DNA of 64,000 nucleotides from Myoxocephalus aenaeus. Taxonomy: Eukaryota > Chordata > Actinopteri > Perciformes > Cottidae. Below, piece after piece: positions 33,520-47,205 of the stretch. The notes below the pieces were generated by a model that saw only the letters and a list, made by a program, of their open reading frames with translations, searched no databases and was not told where the DNA came from. The stretch covers positions 2,141,501 through 2,205,500 of the forward strand of contig JBAMJR010000099.1 in the NCBI GenBank assembly GCA_038501785.1. Direction: 5' to 3'. Each line of letters opens with the position of its first letter. Position 1 is the first letter of the stretch. The position numbers and the translations under genes are program-made.

Positions 33520-36500
33520 TGTTTTCTTTCTTGTCTTTATGGTCATATAACTATTTATACATTCATTTGACATTACTGTAGGATACATGCATTATTACAA
33601 AAGCAGACCAAAAGTAGGAAAAAAAGGTCTTTGACCATTAAACTGTCTCATCCCATGGGGAGTACAGGTCTGTCTTTATCTGATAATGAGCCCCATCACA
33701 CATGGCCTCTCTTTCCGCTCTGTTATCAGCCTGTACAATACCGACCATGCAATCATTTAGTTGCAGAAAACATGACCACAGTGTCCTCAATAGTAGCTAC
33801 AGCCCTGATTTGAATTAGTTTGCACTGATTTTTTTCAATCAGAGAGTAGGGATGTGTCACTTATTGGGGATTCGATACCCTGCTGCAGCCCCAGTTTGTG
33901 ACCTAGACTGGTGAGCCGGTATCATTCTGTAAAGCTTGTCTTCTATTTAAACCACCATATGTATTTTGTATTGCTTCTGACTAAGAGCTCATGAATATGT
34001 AGATGTTATCATCATCATCATCACCCAAGTGACAACATCATAAAAGTGCCTGAAGTTAAACACTTAAAAGTTGCAGAGAACACCACGTAACCCCGACTCT
34101 GACACTGTTATAGTGTGCCCACTTCAGGTTTGAGGGCAACGTTGTGTGTTTTGCTGTGTTGGTGGAGGTCCAAAGTGGCTCTTCAAAATTAAACTGTGGA
34201 AAAGCCCCACAGTCAACATTGGCTTAGCTAGTGCCACTGGCAAATCGGGTCGGATGTGCAAAAGTCACCTTGACAGTTTCCACAACAGTGCTGTCGTTGG
34301 TAGACAGCGATGTCATCCAAATAAATGGTGGGTGTTAAGCGTGTTGAAGGACATCGCACACAGTCCAGAGGAGACACTGCAAATGTTGAAACAGAACAAG
34401 CAAAACAGAGGCGACTTAGTGTTATACCTGTTATTGCAATAGCCACGGGGAATATCATTGTGTTCATGCACTCTGTGACTCTGAATGTGGTATGTGTGCA
34501 TGTATGGTAAGATCCCATGTATTCAGAGATGGGTTTCCTCCGCAAGTATAAATTGAACAACATTGGTTTCCGCCGAAACCTCTTAAGTCAACTTCCCACC
34601 ACCCGACTTGATATGGACCATCTCTCTGCACAATGGGGGATTAGTGGTTTACCTCCATACTACAATTCAATTCATATGTCGAGCTGACAGATTTAGTGAC
34701 TCATGCCAACAGGATTTTTCATCATAATATGCACTTTATTGTTCCTTGTAAAAGTTCCCTGTCATATTAAGTAGGATTGAACAGACAACTGTGACAGCAT
34801 CTGTGATGAACGATCCTCAACTCACAATCTGAAATTTCATTGTTTACAATTTCTCAGAAGCAGTTTTGTTGCATAAATCATAATCTGTGTATATGAGCTG
34901 TCATAGCCTTCGAGTGGAAGACACCGCATTCTTTGACTCCATCATGCTGAATTGGTTAGATATCTGGATTATGAAGCTGAAAGCTTTTTTGAACAATTTA
35001 AGCACGACCACAAATTGAAGTTTGACTGCATAAACAGCTCAACCACAATCACCAAAACATTTGACACCAAAATAGAAACACATTTGACCTGCCATGTGTC
35101 GAACTAAGTGGTGAACAGTAGTTGCTACTTTGTGTGAAAACCTGTCCTCTTGAATGCAGGAACCAGCCCACTGTACTCATACTCACTCTGTAATAGCATT
35201 GAGTTCCCAGAGAGTCCTATTGGACTTCTGGTTGGCAGGGGCGCTATTGATTTCATTAAGAAGACGTGTGGAGCACATTACAGAATAATGACTGCTTCAT
35301 GGGAGGTCAACAAGAAATCAATATGAAATTATATTACAGCTTCGACTAGCAGGGGTAAGACCGGCTAGCACGCACCACTGCTAACACACGCGTGGAAAAC
35401 GAGGCAAGGATTTTCCTGCAGGGATTTCTTGTGGGAGTGGAACATGGCGAAGGTAATGAAAGAAGTGAGGATTAACCAAGGCCTTGTCTGTCATTACAAG
35501 GCTGACTGCAGACCAAATAAACTATGACCATTGTAAGAGTCTCCTTCTGTTCACTGTGCTCGCTGACTAAAGTGTGAAAAAAGGAACAATGGAAGACGTT
35601 ACAACAACAAGAACATAAAATGATAACACATGTAAAGACAAATACATTTTGACAAAGGGTCCCATAAAGAGACAGTGGATCTTAAATACCTTCGTTAGGG
35701 AAAGGGTTTTCCACAAAGGGTTCTTTGTTGATTTAATAGCCAACAATACATACTGTCAGGGTCAACATTGAAGTTTTAAACTAATCCACACTACCCCAAC
35801 CCTTTCCACTAAAATGCACTCCCTTATGCTACTAATTAGTATATCATTTTTTTGTAAATTTGGAATGCAAATCCATGTCTCCTGTGTCAATGCCCTGCAC
35901 TTTGTGCAGTTAAACAACATAGAACATTGTGGGCTGTGTAAAAATTGTGATCATAATGGTTTACAATTAGGGCTGCCAAGATTATATGAATTATGTATAT
36001 ATTAGGATAATAGAAAAGCATTAGTACAGAGTCTAATAATATAATTACATCTTCATTTATACATCAATCCTTGCATATTCTTTTACATTTGTTTAGTAGG
36101 GTAAAAAGTATACGATAAAATAAAATACACCAATGAATAGATAGCAGGATCGAAAAGTAGATTTGGCTCCGATTAAAAGAGTCAGGGTTGTCATACATGT
36201 AGTGGGATATGGCTGTCAATCAAAGACAAGCTAAAAGACAACCCCCTGGTATTCTCAAGCTAAAATAGATCTAGCAGGAATAACAGCTGACTACCAAACA
36301 ACACAAAGTGCATTTACAGTTCCCAATTGAGCACAAAGCCAGAATGAAAATATATGCAAATCCTGCCTCCCTCCCCCACACTAGACTGTTGTACACGCCA
36401 AGCAAGGGGAAACCCTGATCGTTAATATAATCATCACCCCCACATGGGTGTTAATACTCATATTACTGATAAAATGTCATTTGAAATAGGATGTCTGACC

Positions 36501-39007
36501 TCTTTAAAATGTCTCGCTTCAGGTCTTTCTATTCGGTAAAAAATGTTTCTCATACTATCGGAGTTCATATTCAGTTTTCTATTGCAGGGTTTCATCTACT
36601 ACAGCTCCTGCACCGTATCATTAAACACTACTGTATAATTTATTGATGCCCTACATTCCATATACTCCCTTCCAATGCACAGATTTGGTTGCAACACACT
36701 TTAACATACTATTGAAATGGATGAATAATGGAGGAATGTTTGGCCTGATCAGAGAATGGTGGAGACACAACAACACACATTATTGTGGAGAGCTCAGATG
36801 GGTGCCAAAGCAGTGTATTCCAGAGGGAAACTTTGCAGCCCGCCACTTTTGTATAAAGTATGTTATGGTTTAGTTTAGTTTTACTTTTTGGCTGTTTGAG
36901 GATGTAAAAACAATAACTGCATTATATATTTGCCATATGTTTTAGTCTCTGCAAAACACATAAGAGCAGCGTGAGAGTATTAACAAGCGGAACATTGTGA
37001 CATAAATAGCCTCATGCCGTTGAGAAACAACTTATCAGGTCATCACCACATAGATGCATTTATGGAAGTACTGCAACCCCGGGCTGCTGAACACCAGACA
37101 CATTTATGCAGATGAGCGTGCAGAGTAAGGGTTAATGAGATTTATCAAAGCTGATGCTGTAACCGTGGGAGGTATGGTTTAGTTGGCTTGTGAGGAACTG
37201 AAATACGAGTCAGGAAAAGCATGCCCCCGGCAGATGACTTATACCTGCTTATCAAAATTATGATATCCAACATCGAGCTCCTGTGAAAGACCTTGATGAT
37301 AGATGATTAATTGCAGTGGGAATTCATTCTGAATTAATTACATCCTCTACTAGACATTATTAAGGCTCAAGAAAGACTCAAATGGTCTCGATTGAAACAT
37401 GTTGGTCTCCTTGTATTGTAACGTTTGAATATGTAGCTAGTCATATCATAACAATCAACAGTATTGTGTATTATAGATGAATCAAAGTATTATTAGGAAA
37501 TAACCTTTGTAATTGATTGAACCAAGGCATTCAGCAGGCACACTTGTAGTCCTTTCTTTTCACCGATATCTCTCATGGGAATTCTGGGTAAAGGTAATGA
37601 CATATTAGACTGGGATGGGGTGGGAGGGTGACAGGGGCTTAAGCCATTTCACCAATGAAGCCATGAAGTCTCAGTGAAGAAGAAAAAAAGAGCAGAGTGA
37701 ATGACAAGTTAATTGGCGGGATCTGTGGACCTCAGGGTCTGGTCCTGATGCGGAGGCCAGACAGGGTGGGATGGTATGCCAGCTAATCCGCCTTTGTCCT
37801 GCGGGACCGGCTCCTTAGAGAGGAAGGACCTGTTCAAGTGAGTACCTCAGCAATCTGATTGTTCCAGCTCCAGTCCCAGTCTCACAAAGGCCGAGTTGAT
37901 TTTTTACTTTGACTGAAATGGCCTTTGGCATGTACTCTTTGGTTTATTGACATCAAAGAAAGAATGTCTCACTGCAAGCTTTTAAATAATCAGCTATCAT
38001 TTGAAATGGCATGTTAATTTGTGACCATTAAAGGCCTTTAATTGCAAATAATCTGTTTTGGTATACTGTACAAACAACTCATTAGTTCTTTGTTGAATGA
38101 TTGGGACCTCACATTTACAAGGCTTCATACATTTGAGTTCCAGCTCTTAAATAAACGTATCTTATGCCCTAGGATTGTCTACTCTTGGAAAAGACCAGGG
38201 TTACTAAAAAAGAAATGATAGATGTTCACTTACCAAAATTACAACTGTGTCAAAGAGCCAGAATATCAAGTAATTCTTTAATAATGGCAAAAGTGACTCC
38301 TTTGCTTTGTAGCCAAATCCTTAAACAAAAAGGTACAATGGCCCATTTAGAATGTTGTCAGATGATTTAAAAGGACATTATCAGTCGTTGTCACTACGAA
38401 TATAATGCGTCCGATGAGTCAAACTGAACCTATGCACTTCGTCAATAGTCTATTACTGTATTTCTAGATGAAAGTTGTTGATCATAGTTGCCCACTCTCA
38501 TATTACAATTAAATGTAATAAATGCAATGATTCTGCTGACAGCTTGATGATGCCTATGATCATTTCAACTGGTTAAATTGTGTGCTTCTAAACTCAGAGC
38601 AAAATGTAAAAATTGGCATGTTTGATGTTCTAAGGGCATTTTGCATTACCACCTTGCATTCCAAATTAAGCTCACTACTTTGTCCCTTGGTAAAATAGAC
38701 CATATTTCTCATTCCAGTCATTCTTAAACAACGTGGTCAACCTTGCTTTTTATTTTTTTTGGTCTGAACATGATGTTTTTCAAGCTGAGCTCCTAATTCG
38801 ACAACTACCACTACTGATAACCGAAAGATGACAGACGAGGTGGTAGCAATGAGGCACTCCATGCACAATGTGATATTTCATTTACGGATGGGAATGTTAT
38901 TCATTTTTATGGTGTTAGATGCACATTATTTACACAGCTTTAGCTTAAACTGTTTTCAATGCAATCATACAGGTATCTTGTAATTAGAAGGTTACATGTT
39001 TTGATTG
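33520..39007. other. Long non-coding stretch
   Basis: No gene recognised. A short repeat shared with 59.85 kb lies at about 33,838-33,935. The frames at 34,146-34,563 overlap on both strands without known motifs. Confidence 0.5.
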
Positions 39008-39298
39008 GGACTGCACGGTGGTGTGGTGGCTAGCACGATCCTCGATTGAGCGGTCCTTCTGTGTGGAGTTTGAACGTTCTCCCCGTGGCAGCGTGGGTTC
39101 CCTTCAGGTTCTCCGGCTTCCTCCGTCAATCCAAAGACATGCAGCTTAGGTTAGTTGGACTCTAAATTGTCCTTAGGTGTAAATGTGAGCGTGAATGGTT
39201 GTCTGTCTCTATATGTGCCCTGTGATAAACTGGCGACCTCGCCAATGTCAGCTGGGGTCGTCTCCAGCCTCGCTGCTTATACTTAAAGAAAAAAAATC
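39008..39298 (+). repeat. tRNA-derived SINE-like teleost repeat with A-rich tail
   Basis: It starts CTGCACGGTGGTGTGGTGGC, then TAGCACG, and continues GTGTGGAGTTTGAACGTTCT, CCAAAGACATGCAGC, GTGAATGGTTGTCTGTCTCT and TGTCAGCTGGGGTCG. It ends in AAAGAAAAAAAA. This is a highly abundant fish repeat, and TGGTGGCTAGCACG resembles a tRNA-type A box. The copy is diverged and lacks part of the usual CCCTGTGATGGACTGGCGAC segment. Confidence 0.75.
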
Positions 39299-41605
39299 TA
39301 CCATCACATGCAGCTCTCGTGAACATCAGTGATTTTCCGTGTGTCCAAGCTTTCTTCTGAAATGGTGTTATAATTCAGTCATTATTTTCCCTCAACCTTT
39401 TTATCTACTTTTGCTCCATTAGGTGATTTCCGACTCATTGAATGGAAATGAATGGAAGTTAAATAGGTAAATGTACAAATAAGCTATAATGGCAGAGTGT
39501 GGAACATGTCTTGTGTATCCCCTGGGTTTTGGTGGAGAAGCAACCCAATAATAAAAGAAGAAGTGCATTCCTTTTATAATGTTTATGTCAGGTACTGACT
39601 TCAACGTTTACTGTCAGGGAAAATGGAGAGAATAGTTTTTTTTTTTTTTGCACAGTATTAAAGACGAGGCAAACACAAGCAGACATTCTCTCATAAAAAA
39701 CGGAAACATTGCAAAGAAAACCTGTGAGTCATTTATCACAATTTAGTTACTTAGCCCAGTATTCCACACCTGGGTGCCCAGCTTGCCATTAATGTCAGCT
39801 GCTCACCACTACAACTCAGCGAGACACTCCGGTATATCCAGTCTGACACATTGGCTCCTCGCTTTAGAGATTAGAGATTCATATTTTATTTAGAGGCATT
39901 ATATTTACAGCTTGAAGCCTCCAATGTCCAATAACATTTTTATCCCCAATTATTAATCTTTATTTCACTATCATATAGTACTGTTGAAGAATAGTAGGAT
40001 GTATTATCCCCACTAAGTAAAGATTTTAAATCTGGACTTGATATGTGTTTCTATGGAGGATACATAAAAAGAAAAATTACAGTGAATCTTAAAATACTAA
40101 AATAATATAACAGTTTGTCAAGGTGTTATGCTAAAGTGAATTTTAGCGCCCATTGAATGTCATTTTAATAAAAATAATATTATTTTATTCAGTGTGTTTT
40201 CAGTTGCACGCTTCTCTGGAATTATAAACTGGCAAAGACAAACCTTCGGATTCAGTCACATATGTGCAAAAACCTTTTTTTGCCATCTAATTTAAAACGT
40301 GTACAAAGAGCCCACATGATTACGCGGTTTGAGATATTACAAAAATAACCATGATGAAAATGCTATTCTATGTATAATTTATTTGGGTTTATGTTCACAT
40401 TCTCATTGTAAAACCAAGCCTTTACAATTACTTACAGGCCCTTTCGCCAACTCAAACAATATGTAATTTGGCATTGACATGGGAACTAGCAGGTGGTGGA
40501 AGGATTAGGCCCTTGTGCCCTTTTACAAATGCATTAGTTTTTTTTGCATAAAGCCACCATACCATCAAGAGGAACTGTGGGTGCCAGAGAAACTGTTCTG
40601 GTTCCACCCTTGTTGAGTGTGATTCAACACTTGGTATAACACTATCTGGACATAAAGTACCTGGAGCTCAAGGACATTGTTGTTAGTAAGCAACATCATT
40701 GAATCAACAGAAATAACATGTATGCACCATCATCTATGTTAAAATTGAATTAATCAGACTTCTTATACCATATACTTATACCCTTCCTATGGCTGGTCTT
40801 TCTCACCACTTGCAGTGGCCATCGTGATACTTTTCAAAGGTCTTGCTTGGTATGTTTAAAAATCAAATAATATATTCACTGATACAGCACTTGCTCTACT
40901 ACAAACATTCAAAGTAATATCACAGACAACATACACTGCACTGACATCCATTTTAAGATTTTAACTCATCTCAGACATATATTAACATCTATATATTTAT
41001 GTCTAAGAACCATCCTTTCCCGCTGAGCCTAAGGAGGGATACAGTCGGCAAACACACAGCTTGTGGTCCACCTGCAACTGTACATACTGAATAAGCAACA
41101 TTGACTGAATCTGCATAAATCTAAGGGATGCCACCACGACAGTCTTATATTCATTTCACATTTATATTCATATCATGTCCCTGAGGGCATGTCTGAGCAG
41201 GATATCACTGTAGGGGGTATGAAGGGGTGGGGTACATGCCTCTGAATCAACATCTCAAAGTGAAAGTGTTAAAGCATCTCAAAGAGCAGGCGTTAAAAGA
41301 GTAAACATGCATACTTGCCAGCGGGAGTAATGGTATTTCATACTAATGGAGTTCAATAAGCAAGCTGAAGTGTGTTGACTGTTCGCTGATGAAATATGTC
41401 CTCTATAATGACTTTGCAGTTACCTCAGAAATATGATATTTGGCACAATCCAGTTGTGGCTTGACCTCATCAAACCTTAATACAGGGATAGTTTTTTAAT
41501 TGTTAACGAGCTTACATAATGCTATTAACATTAGCTTACCATGACTCATACAACAGTATTTAAAAAATATATATATTTTCTTTTCTTCTGCACATTAAAT
41601 AATGG

Positions 41606-41632
41606 GTTCCTGCCATTTGTAATGGCAGGAAC
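41606..41632. repeat. Perfect 12-bp inverted repeat (hairpin)
   Basis: The arms are GTTCCTGCCATT and AATGGCAGGAAC, with loop TGT. Confidence 0.9.
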
Positions 41633-44148
41633 AGCAGTTTGTTTGATAAATAATAAAAGAGTAAAGTAGTAAAGAAATGGGTCTTTACTATGAGCAGCTC
41701 ATGGTTAACATGTTTACATTTTGGTAAAACTGTACTATGCACGAATGCTTGAAGTGATAAATTTAATGATTGTTTATCAAGTTGATTTATAACCATATCG
41801 GCAGTTAATGAACACAAATTGACAAGTAACTCCAAAGCAAGTTAAAAGCAATCATCAGGATGTTAGAATGCAAGTAATTCTTAGCAGATATTTGACATTA
41901 TGACTGAATGAATGAAATAACCATTATTAAAAGCTTTAATCAATGCATACTGGTAGATATGAATAAGAGACATGCATAATCATACAGAGACTATCTACAT
42001 TTAAAGGCCATCCACTCACTCAGTTGATTTGAATGATGTTGGTTGACTTGACCTCTTCTCAAGACCACATGTCTGTTTTCTTCTCAGATGCCTTGACTAA
42101 TGGCATTTATTTGGCAGTCAAACGAGAAACATGATTGGTAAATCATACTGACTTTTTTATGTTGTTAATGATTTCTCCATTTACTCCTAAAAACGGGTGC
42201 ACCTGAATCAGTCACTGGCGTTAGTAAAACTGGACTTTATTGGTTCTAATCCGGTGAGTACAGTCTTGGACAAAGTTTTGGGTGCTAATTTGTTGGTTAA
42301 AATGTCAGGAAAAGAGCAAGTACAAAGCAATAAACAGTCAAACCAAACAGTGTTTTAATTGCTGCCAAATTAGCCCTTGTGGGAAAACAGCTTGTGAAGC
42401 AGTGGAAGAGAGTGCTCGTGGTACGGTAAGGAGACAAAGAGAATAGAGTGGTCGAGAGGCGTTGCAGCATCGGTGTTAGACGAGTGTTGACGCGTCATGG
42501 AGCTGAGAAGACTCACAGGGAATGGCAACGCTTTGCTATTTCCAGCCTCTCGTTGAGATAAGATGAACAGGGGAGTCTCCTCAGCATATCCTTTCTATAG
42601 ACCATCTGGAGTCTTCCCACAATCAGTCTACTTTCTCACATAATTAGGTTGATTTATGTGAATGGTTAACAAACAAACTCATAAAATACATCACTGTTCA
42701 GAAACTCGCAAATTAATCAAATGTTACTCGTACATTGTACATTTGTGTGAGAACAAATGAAATAGGTGAGAAATAAATCAGCAGGTTCCTCAAATTTCCC
42801 AAGTTGGATCTGTTATATACCATTTCTCGGAGAGATTAGCTTGCCATTTGACCACAAAACACTCAGGGACTTGAGTGATCCTATGATTACACTTTTAGTC
42901 AGCCCCAAAACTTTAAACACAACCCCTTATATTGAACCATAAAAGCTTTTCTGTACACAGAGCAGCCTCTGCACAGTGTTGGCTGTTAACCCTTGAGGCT
43001 AGCCATGCAGGTACCGCTCCTAAAATGGATTAAACAGAAATCGTTGAGGCAGAGGGCTCCACAGCCTCAGGTTATGTATTCACAAACCGCCCACCTCCCT
43101 GAGGCCGAGGGCAGCCAGATTAGCAGGTGTTATCCAGGCCATTTTGTCTGCAGGTCCTAACAGCACTATGTCATCAGCTGCTCAGAAAGTACAATACAGT
43201 TTACAGTACATTTCATTGATATTGATTGATATGATTTATTCAAATAAACACAACACAAAATACAATAAAAAACATCAATGCCTATGTTCCTATAGGCAAA
43301 TGTGTGTGTCGTGAGCTCTATGAATTGCTGCTATTATGGAATGCCGCAGTGTGCACACATTGTAAAATGTGTGTGCTAAGTCACAAGCTCCTTCCTGCAG
43401 TTAAATAGCAGTGAAAGAATCTGAAAAGGTCTGATTTGAAAGTGCCTTAATCTTGAATTCTTCAAATGGCCATCAGTAGGCGACTCCTCTGGTTGTAAAA
43501 AGAAGTCTGATTGTATAGAAGTCTCTGAGAAAATGACCCTACTATTTTATAATAATGTATGTAAACATATCAGTAAACAGATGAGTTAATGGTCTTAATT
43601 GCTTGTTTCAAGTCTTCAATACATTGTATTCTGTCACTCCACCACAACTCAATAAAATATATCATTATCTGTACAATATCTGTAATGTGTTATTTAAGAA
43701 TTACATTTGTTTTGCTTGTTGATATGTTGTCATTGTTGATGCGTTGTCTTGCTGGTGAATGTGAACAGTGGTCGCCCGACCGCATCAGGAACACCTGGGC
43801 CCAGTGAGCCTGGTCCAGTCTTTGCTAAATAATGTCACAGACAGAGCTCTATTAGTTGCTAAGGAGTCAACAGCTTGACACTGACAGAGTTTTATTAAAA
43901 AGAGCAACCTTTTCTAATTAAGAAAGATAAAACCAAAGCACATTATTCATCCATTTGAATATACATAGTAAATGCAATGTTTCCTCTTAACGCACCACTT
44001 TCTTTGACGCATTAAATCTCTGTCACTTAGTAACTCTGCAGATGGCGTGCACTGACCCACACAGATGCCATACACATGCGAGGAGAAGATGCATGTGTGA
44101 TAGACTGAATAATTGTGCTTCTGTGAAATCTCTGGCCATGTTTGTCTC

Positions 44149-44166
44149 TGTGTGTGTGTGTGTGTG
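44149..44166. repeat. (TG)9 microsatellite
   Basis: An 18-base TG run. Confidence 0.95.
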
Positions 44167-46486
44167 CACACGGGTGACTGCATAAATATAGTGTAGATGT
44201 ACTGCAAGAACTGCATGCATGACTCCATGTAAAAAGGTCATCTGCGGGGTAAGCGTGTGTTTGCAGAGGTTTGGTGCTCTATCTGGGTGTTTACACGTGC
44301 ATCAACAGTTCAGCACAAATGCTGTTACTTGTTCATGTCAAACTTCCACATGGCCATTCTCTGGCTAGATGTGTTATTGCACTTGCCAAAAAAGATGAAA
44401 AACAGGAGTGATATTCATTGTTGAATTGAATCCTGCTCTAATTATACACATTAAATATAAACAGAGAGAAACGTGCCTGAAAAGCTTCGAAACATGTCAG
44501 GCTGCCTCGCCTTAAGCTAGACCTGGAAAAACTCTGCATACCTACAACTTGCAAAATGTAAATAAATGGTGTAGCGTCAAAGTTGTAAAGAACTATGCGT
44601 GTTCTGGCAAAAGGTGTCCTTTGTTGTTAATTTTAGTTTTTAAATACAGAATCTTCATGGCCTTTTGCTTCATCAGGAAACTGTATTTGTGTCTTTTTAT
44701 ACAAGTCCTCTCAATTAAATGCCTAACTAAACATATTGTTTGTTTGTGCCCTCAAGAACGACACAGAGGTGTTTTCTGACCTATCGGCTTCGATAATATA
44801 TGGAATAATTCATTAAGTTTAAGTACAAAAACGTCTGGTTTAGTTTTATGGAAAGGTCATGGTTTTTGGGACCTTCACCATTATGGTTGCAACAATAAAT
44901 ATTTAGTTGAGGAACAATAATTGTGGCCATGCTTTAAAAAACAAAAAAACAACATAGGCATATGTTGTTTTTGGCCATTCGCTGAAATGAATGACTGACG
45001 TTTTGGCTGTGCTGTACAAGTAGAAGGACAACATACTTTAATGGTGGGTGGCATGGCTGTGGTTTTGCAGGCTATGACTCACTGACTGGGATTTTTCAAC
45101 TGCATTACATTCCATGCATGATATGTACCAGATGAAGAATAAAAGTCAATAACTAAATGATATATATGTTTAAACAACATTCATAATTAAATAGCATGCC
45201 TTTATTTGGTATCATATTTGCAGAGCTAGAAAGAGATACACTTTTGTTTAGTCATTTCAAAGACAAATAATAAACACATCATTCCATTTGATCGAACATA
45301 CGCCCAAACCGGATGTCTATGAAATCTTTCTCCTCATGCACCTGTTCCTCATAAATCCATAGTTGCCTTCCAGAGAAGGTCTTTCAAGGTGTCCTATCCC
45401 CACTACTTTGAGGAAAAGCAATAGATTTGGGGATTTTAAATATGCCAATCCAAGCTTTCATTTCTTGACCCCCTTTTTTTCTTTTCCACATGTCTCACCT
45501 CAATATTTCTTCCCAAAGATGACTGGGAGCTACATTTAGGTCTCTGCCTGGATTGACATTTATCATACCAGTTGCAACGAGGCCAATGGCTTTTCACCAA
45601 AAGCATCCAAGTGCAGAGTTTTCCATCTGCCTTCTCAGGGATACGTCACTCCAGTGAACAGATGTTTAAGTTCTTCTATAGGCTCACAGTGTAGCTGCAC
45701 CCATGCTATCCAAATTCACACAGGAAACTGATTTGAGACTTCCCTCACTCCAAATGAAGCAAACAATCAATCAAAGGGCATAATAATGTCAAAGTCTGCT
45801 AACAATGCTGCAATGTAAAGGAGTATGATGCATTCCTGCATAGTTGTGTCAGTAAGGCAGTAAGAGTAACACAATCTCCAGGAAAGTGCAAGAGAAATAA
45901 GGGGTCGAGGAGGAGCTGAAGCGACAACAGGACACAGTGTTGGGTTACAAAAGGAAAAAGGAAAAATAAGGATTCAAGGCTGGGAAAAGACCGTTGAGCA
46001 GGAGGAATATCAGCGACCCAATCCCTTGACACTTCCACTTCTGTATCTGTGGGTTGTCTCTGAAGAGGCGAGGTGCCTGGACACTGCATTCCCAGGGAAA
46101 AGGGGAGATTAACATTCCTAGGATGCTACAGTATGGACCGTTATGAGCGAGGTGGTCCCAGGGGAATTCACTTACTTCACTTATTTCAAGTTTTGATTGC
46201 TTAATTAGTGTGTAATGAGTGTTGACCCTTGTTGTTATTTACAAATTCATCATTAGACATTACTTTTGAGGTACACCTTGAAAAGAAGTGTGAAGCTCCC
46301 CTCCGTGCAGCTGTTTAATTTCCATAGCCTTCCTCAGCTGGCCTCAGGAAAAACTGAAACAGTTGCCAGTGGGTGAGCAGTGTTTGAGGGGAGGGGGTGT
46401 ACTTGGTTAAGACTGTCACAGAATGAAATATGTGTGTGTAAAAGGAAAGTGTTGTGACATACAATACTATACTGAGTAAGCCACAA

Positions 46487-46493
46487 TGTGTGT

Positions 46494-46525
<32 letters not shown>
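46487..46525. repeat. (TG)n microsatellite with two CG interruptions
   Basis: A 39-base TG tract, with TGCG interruptions at about 46,495-46,505. Confidence 0.95.
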
Positions 46526-47057
46526 CTAATGGCATAGGACGGTCACTGTCGTTCTGTTTGGCCTCCCACTATTTCCTATGAACTTGTCTGTGCTCTGAGG
46601 ACAAAAGGCTCCTTCAGTGGCTGTCTGCCGGCCAGCGGAGCAGCGCGGGCTTTGTCTGTGCAGCATTTGTGGGAAAGAGAGACCATGGCCCGTCTGCTGA
46701 TGCCTGCATGTGCACAAACATATTTATTTGTGATAAGTATCCTTTTAAAAATAAAATAAATGGCGATATGCACACAAGTAAAGGTGTCTGTTAATGTGAG
46801 TTTGCAAAAAAATATCCTCTCTCTCTCAAGGTTTAAAATGTCAAGAGAGCATACACAGTGAGGACATTTCAGCTGGTCCTTAGCGGTTTGAGGGTTAATA
46901 CTTAGTTTTTGGGTCAAGATTACAGTTTTGTTTAGGTTAAGGTTAGGGCAAAGGTTGAAGTTCGGCATAATTGTGAAGGTTAAGTTTTTGTTTTGCAGCT
47001 TGGGAATTTACAGTGTAATGCTACTGAGGGTCCTCACAAATATAGAAGTGTCTAATT

Positions 47058-47205
47058 AAGCAATAAGGTACGAGAGGCAGTACTGTGTCGTGCAATAATG
47101 TACTGTTCAAGGGAGTTGTTAGGCCCGACGCGCAGCGGAGGGCCGGCAAACCCTTGAACTGTACATTATTGTAGACACAGTACTGCCTCGAGTACCTTAT
47201 TGCTT
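47058..47205. repeat. 148-bp hairpin (55-bp imperfect arms)
   Basis: The left arm (47,058-47,113) starts AAGCAATAAGGTACGAG and contains GGCAGTACTGTGTC. The right arm (47,151-47,205) is its near-exact inverse, ending GAGTACCTTATTGCTT. The 37-base loop is CpG-rich (GGCCCGACGCGCAGCGGAGG). It abuts the terminal repeat of the next element, and the two probably belong to one transposon family. Confidence 0.85.

Larger units (their letters stand above)
39299..47057. other. Long non-coding stretch
   Basis: No gene recognised. It includes a T13 run at 39,638, a perfect 12-bp-arm hairpin at 41,606, and TG runs at 44,149-44,166 and 46,487-46,525. Confidence 0.5.

Noticed and set aside
34146..34563. Overlapping 98- and 111-codon frames on opposite strands
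   Set aside because: Neither shows a known motif or splice context, and overlapping frames on both strands suggest chance.
43205..43280. Reverse-strand AATAAATCATATCAATCAAT, possibly a LINE 3' tail
   Set aside because: No adjoining LINE coding sequence or recognisable untranslated region, so it may be ordinary AT-rich DNA.
43755..43820. CCGCATCAGGAACACCTGGG text like part of a fish LTR or dispersed repeat
   Set aside because: Only about 60 bases, with no ends or duplications; too short to call.
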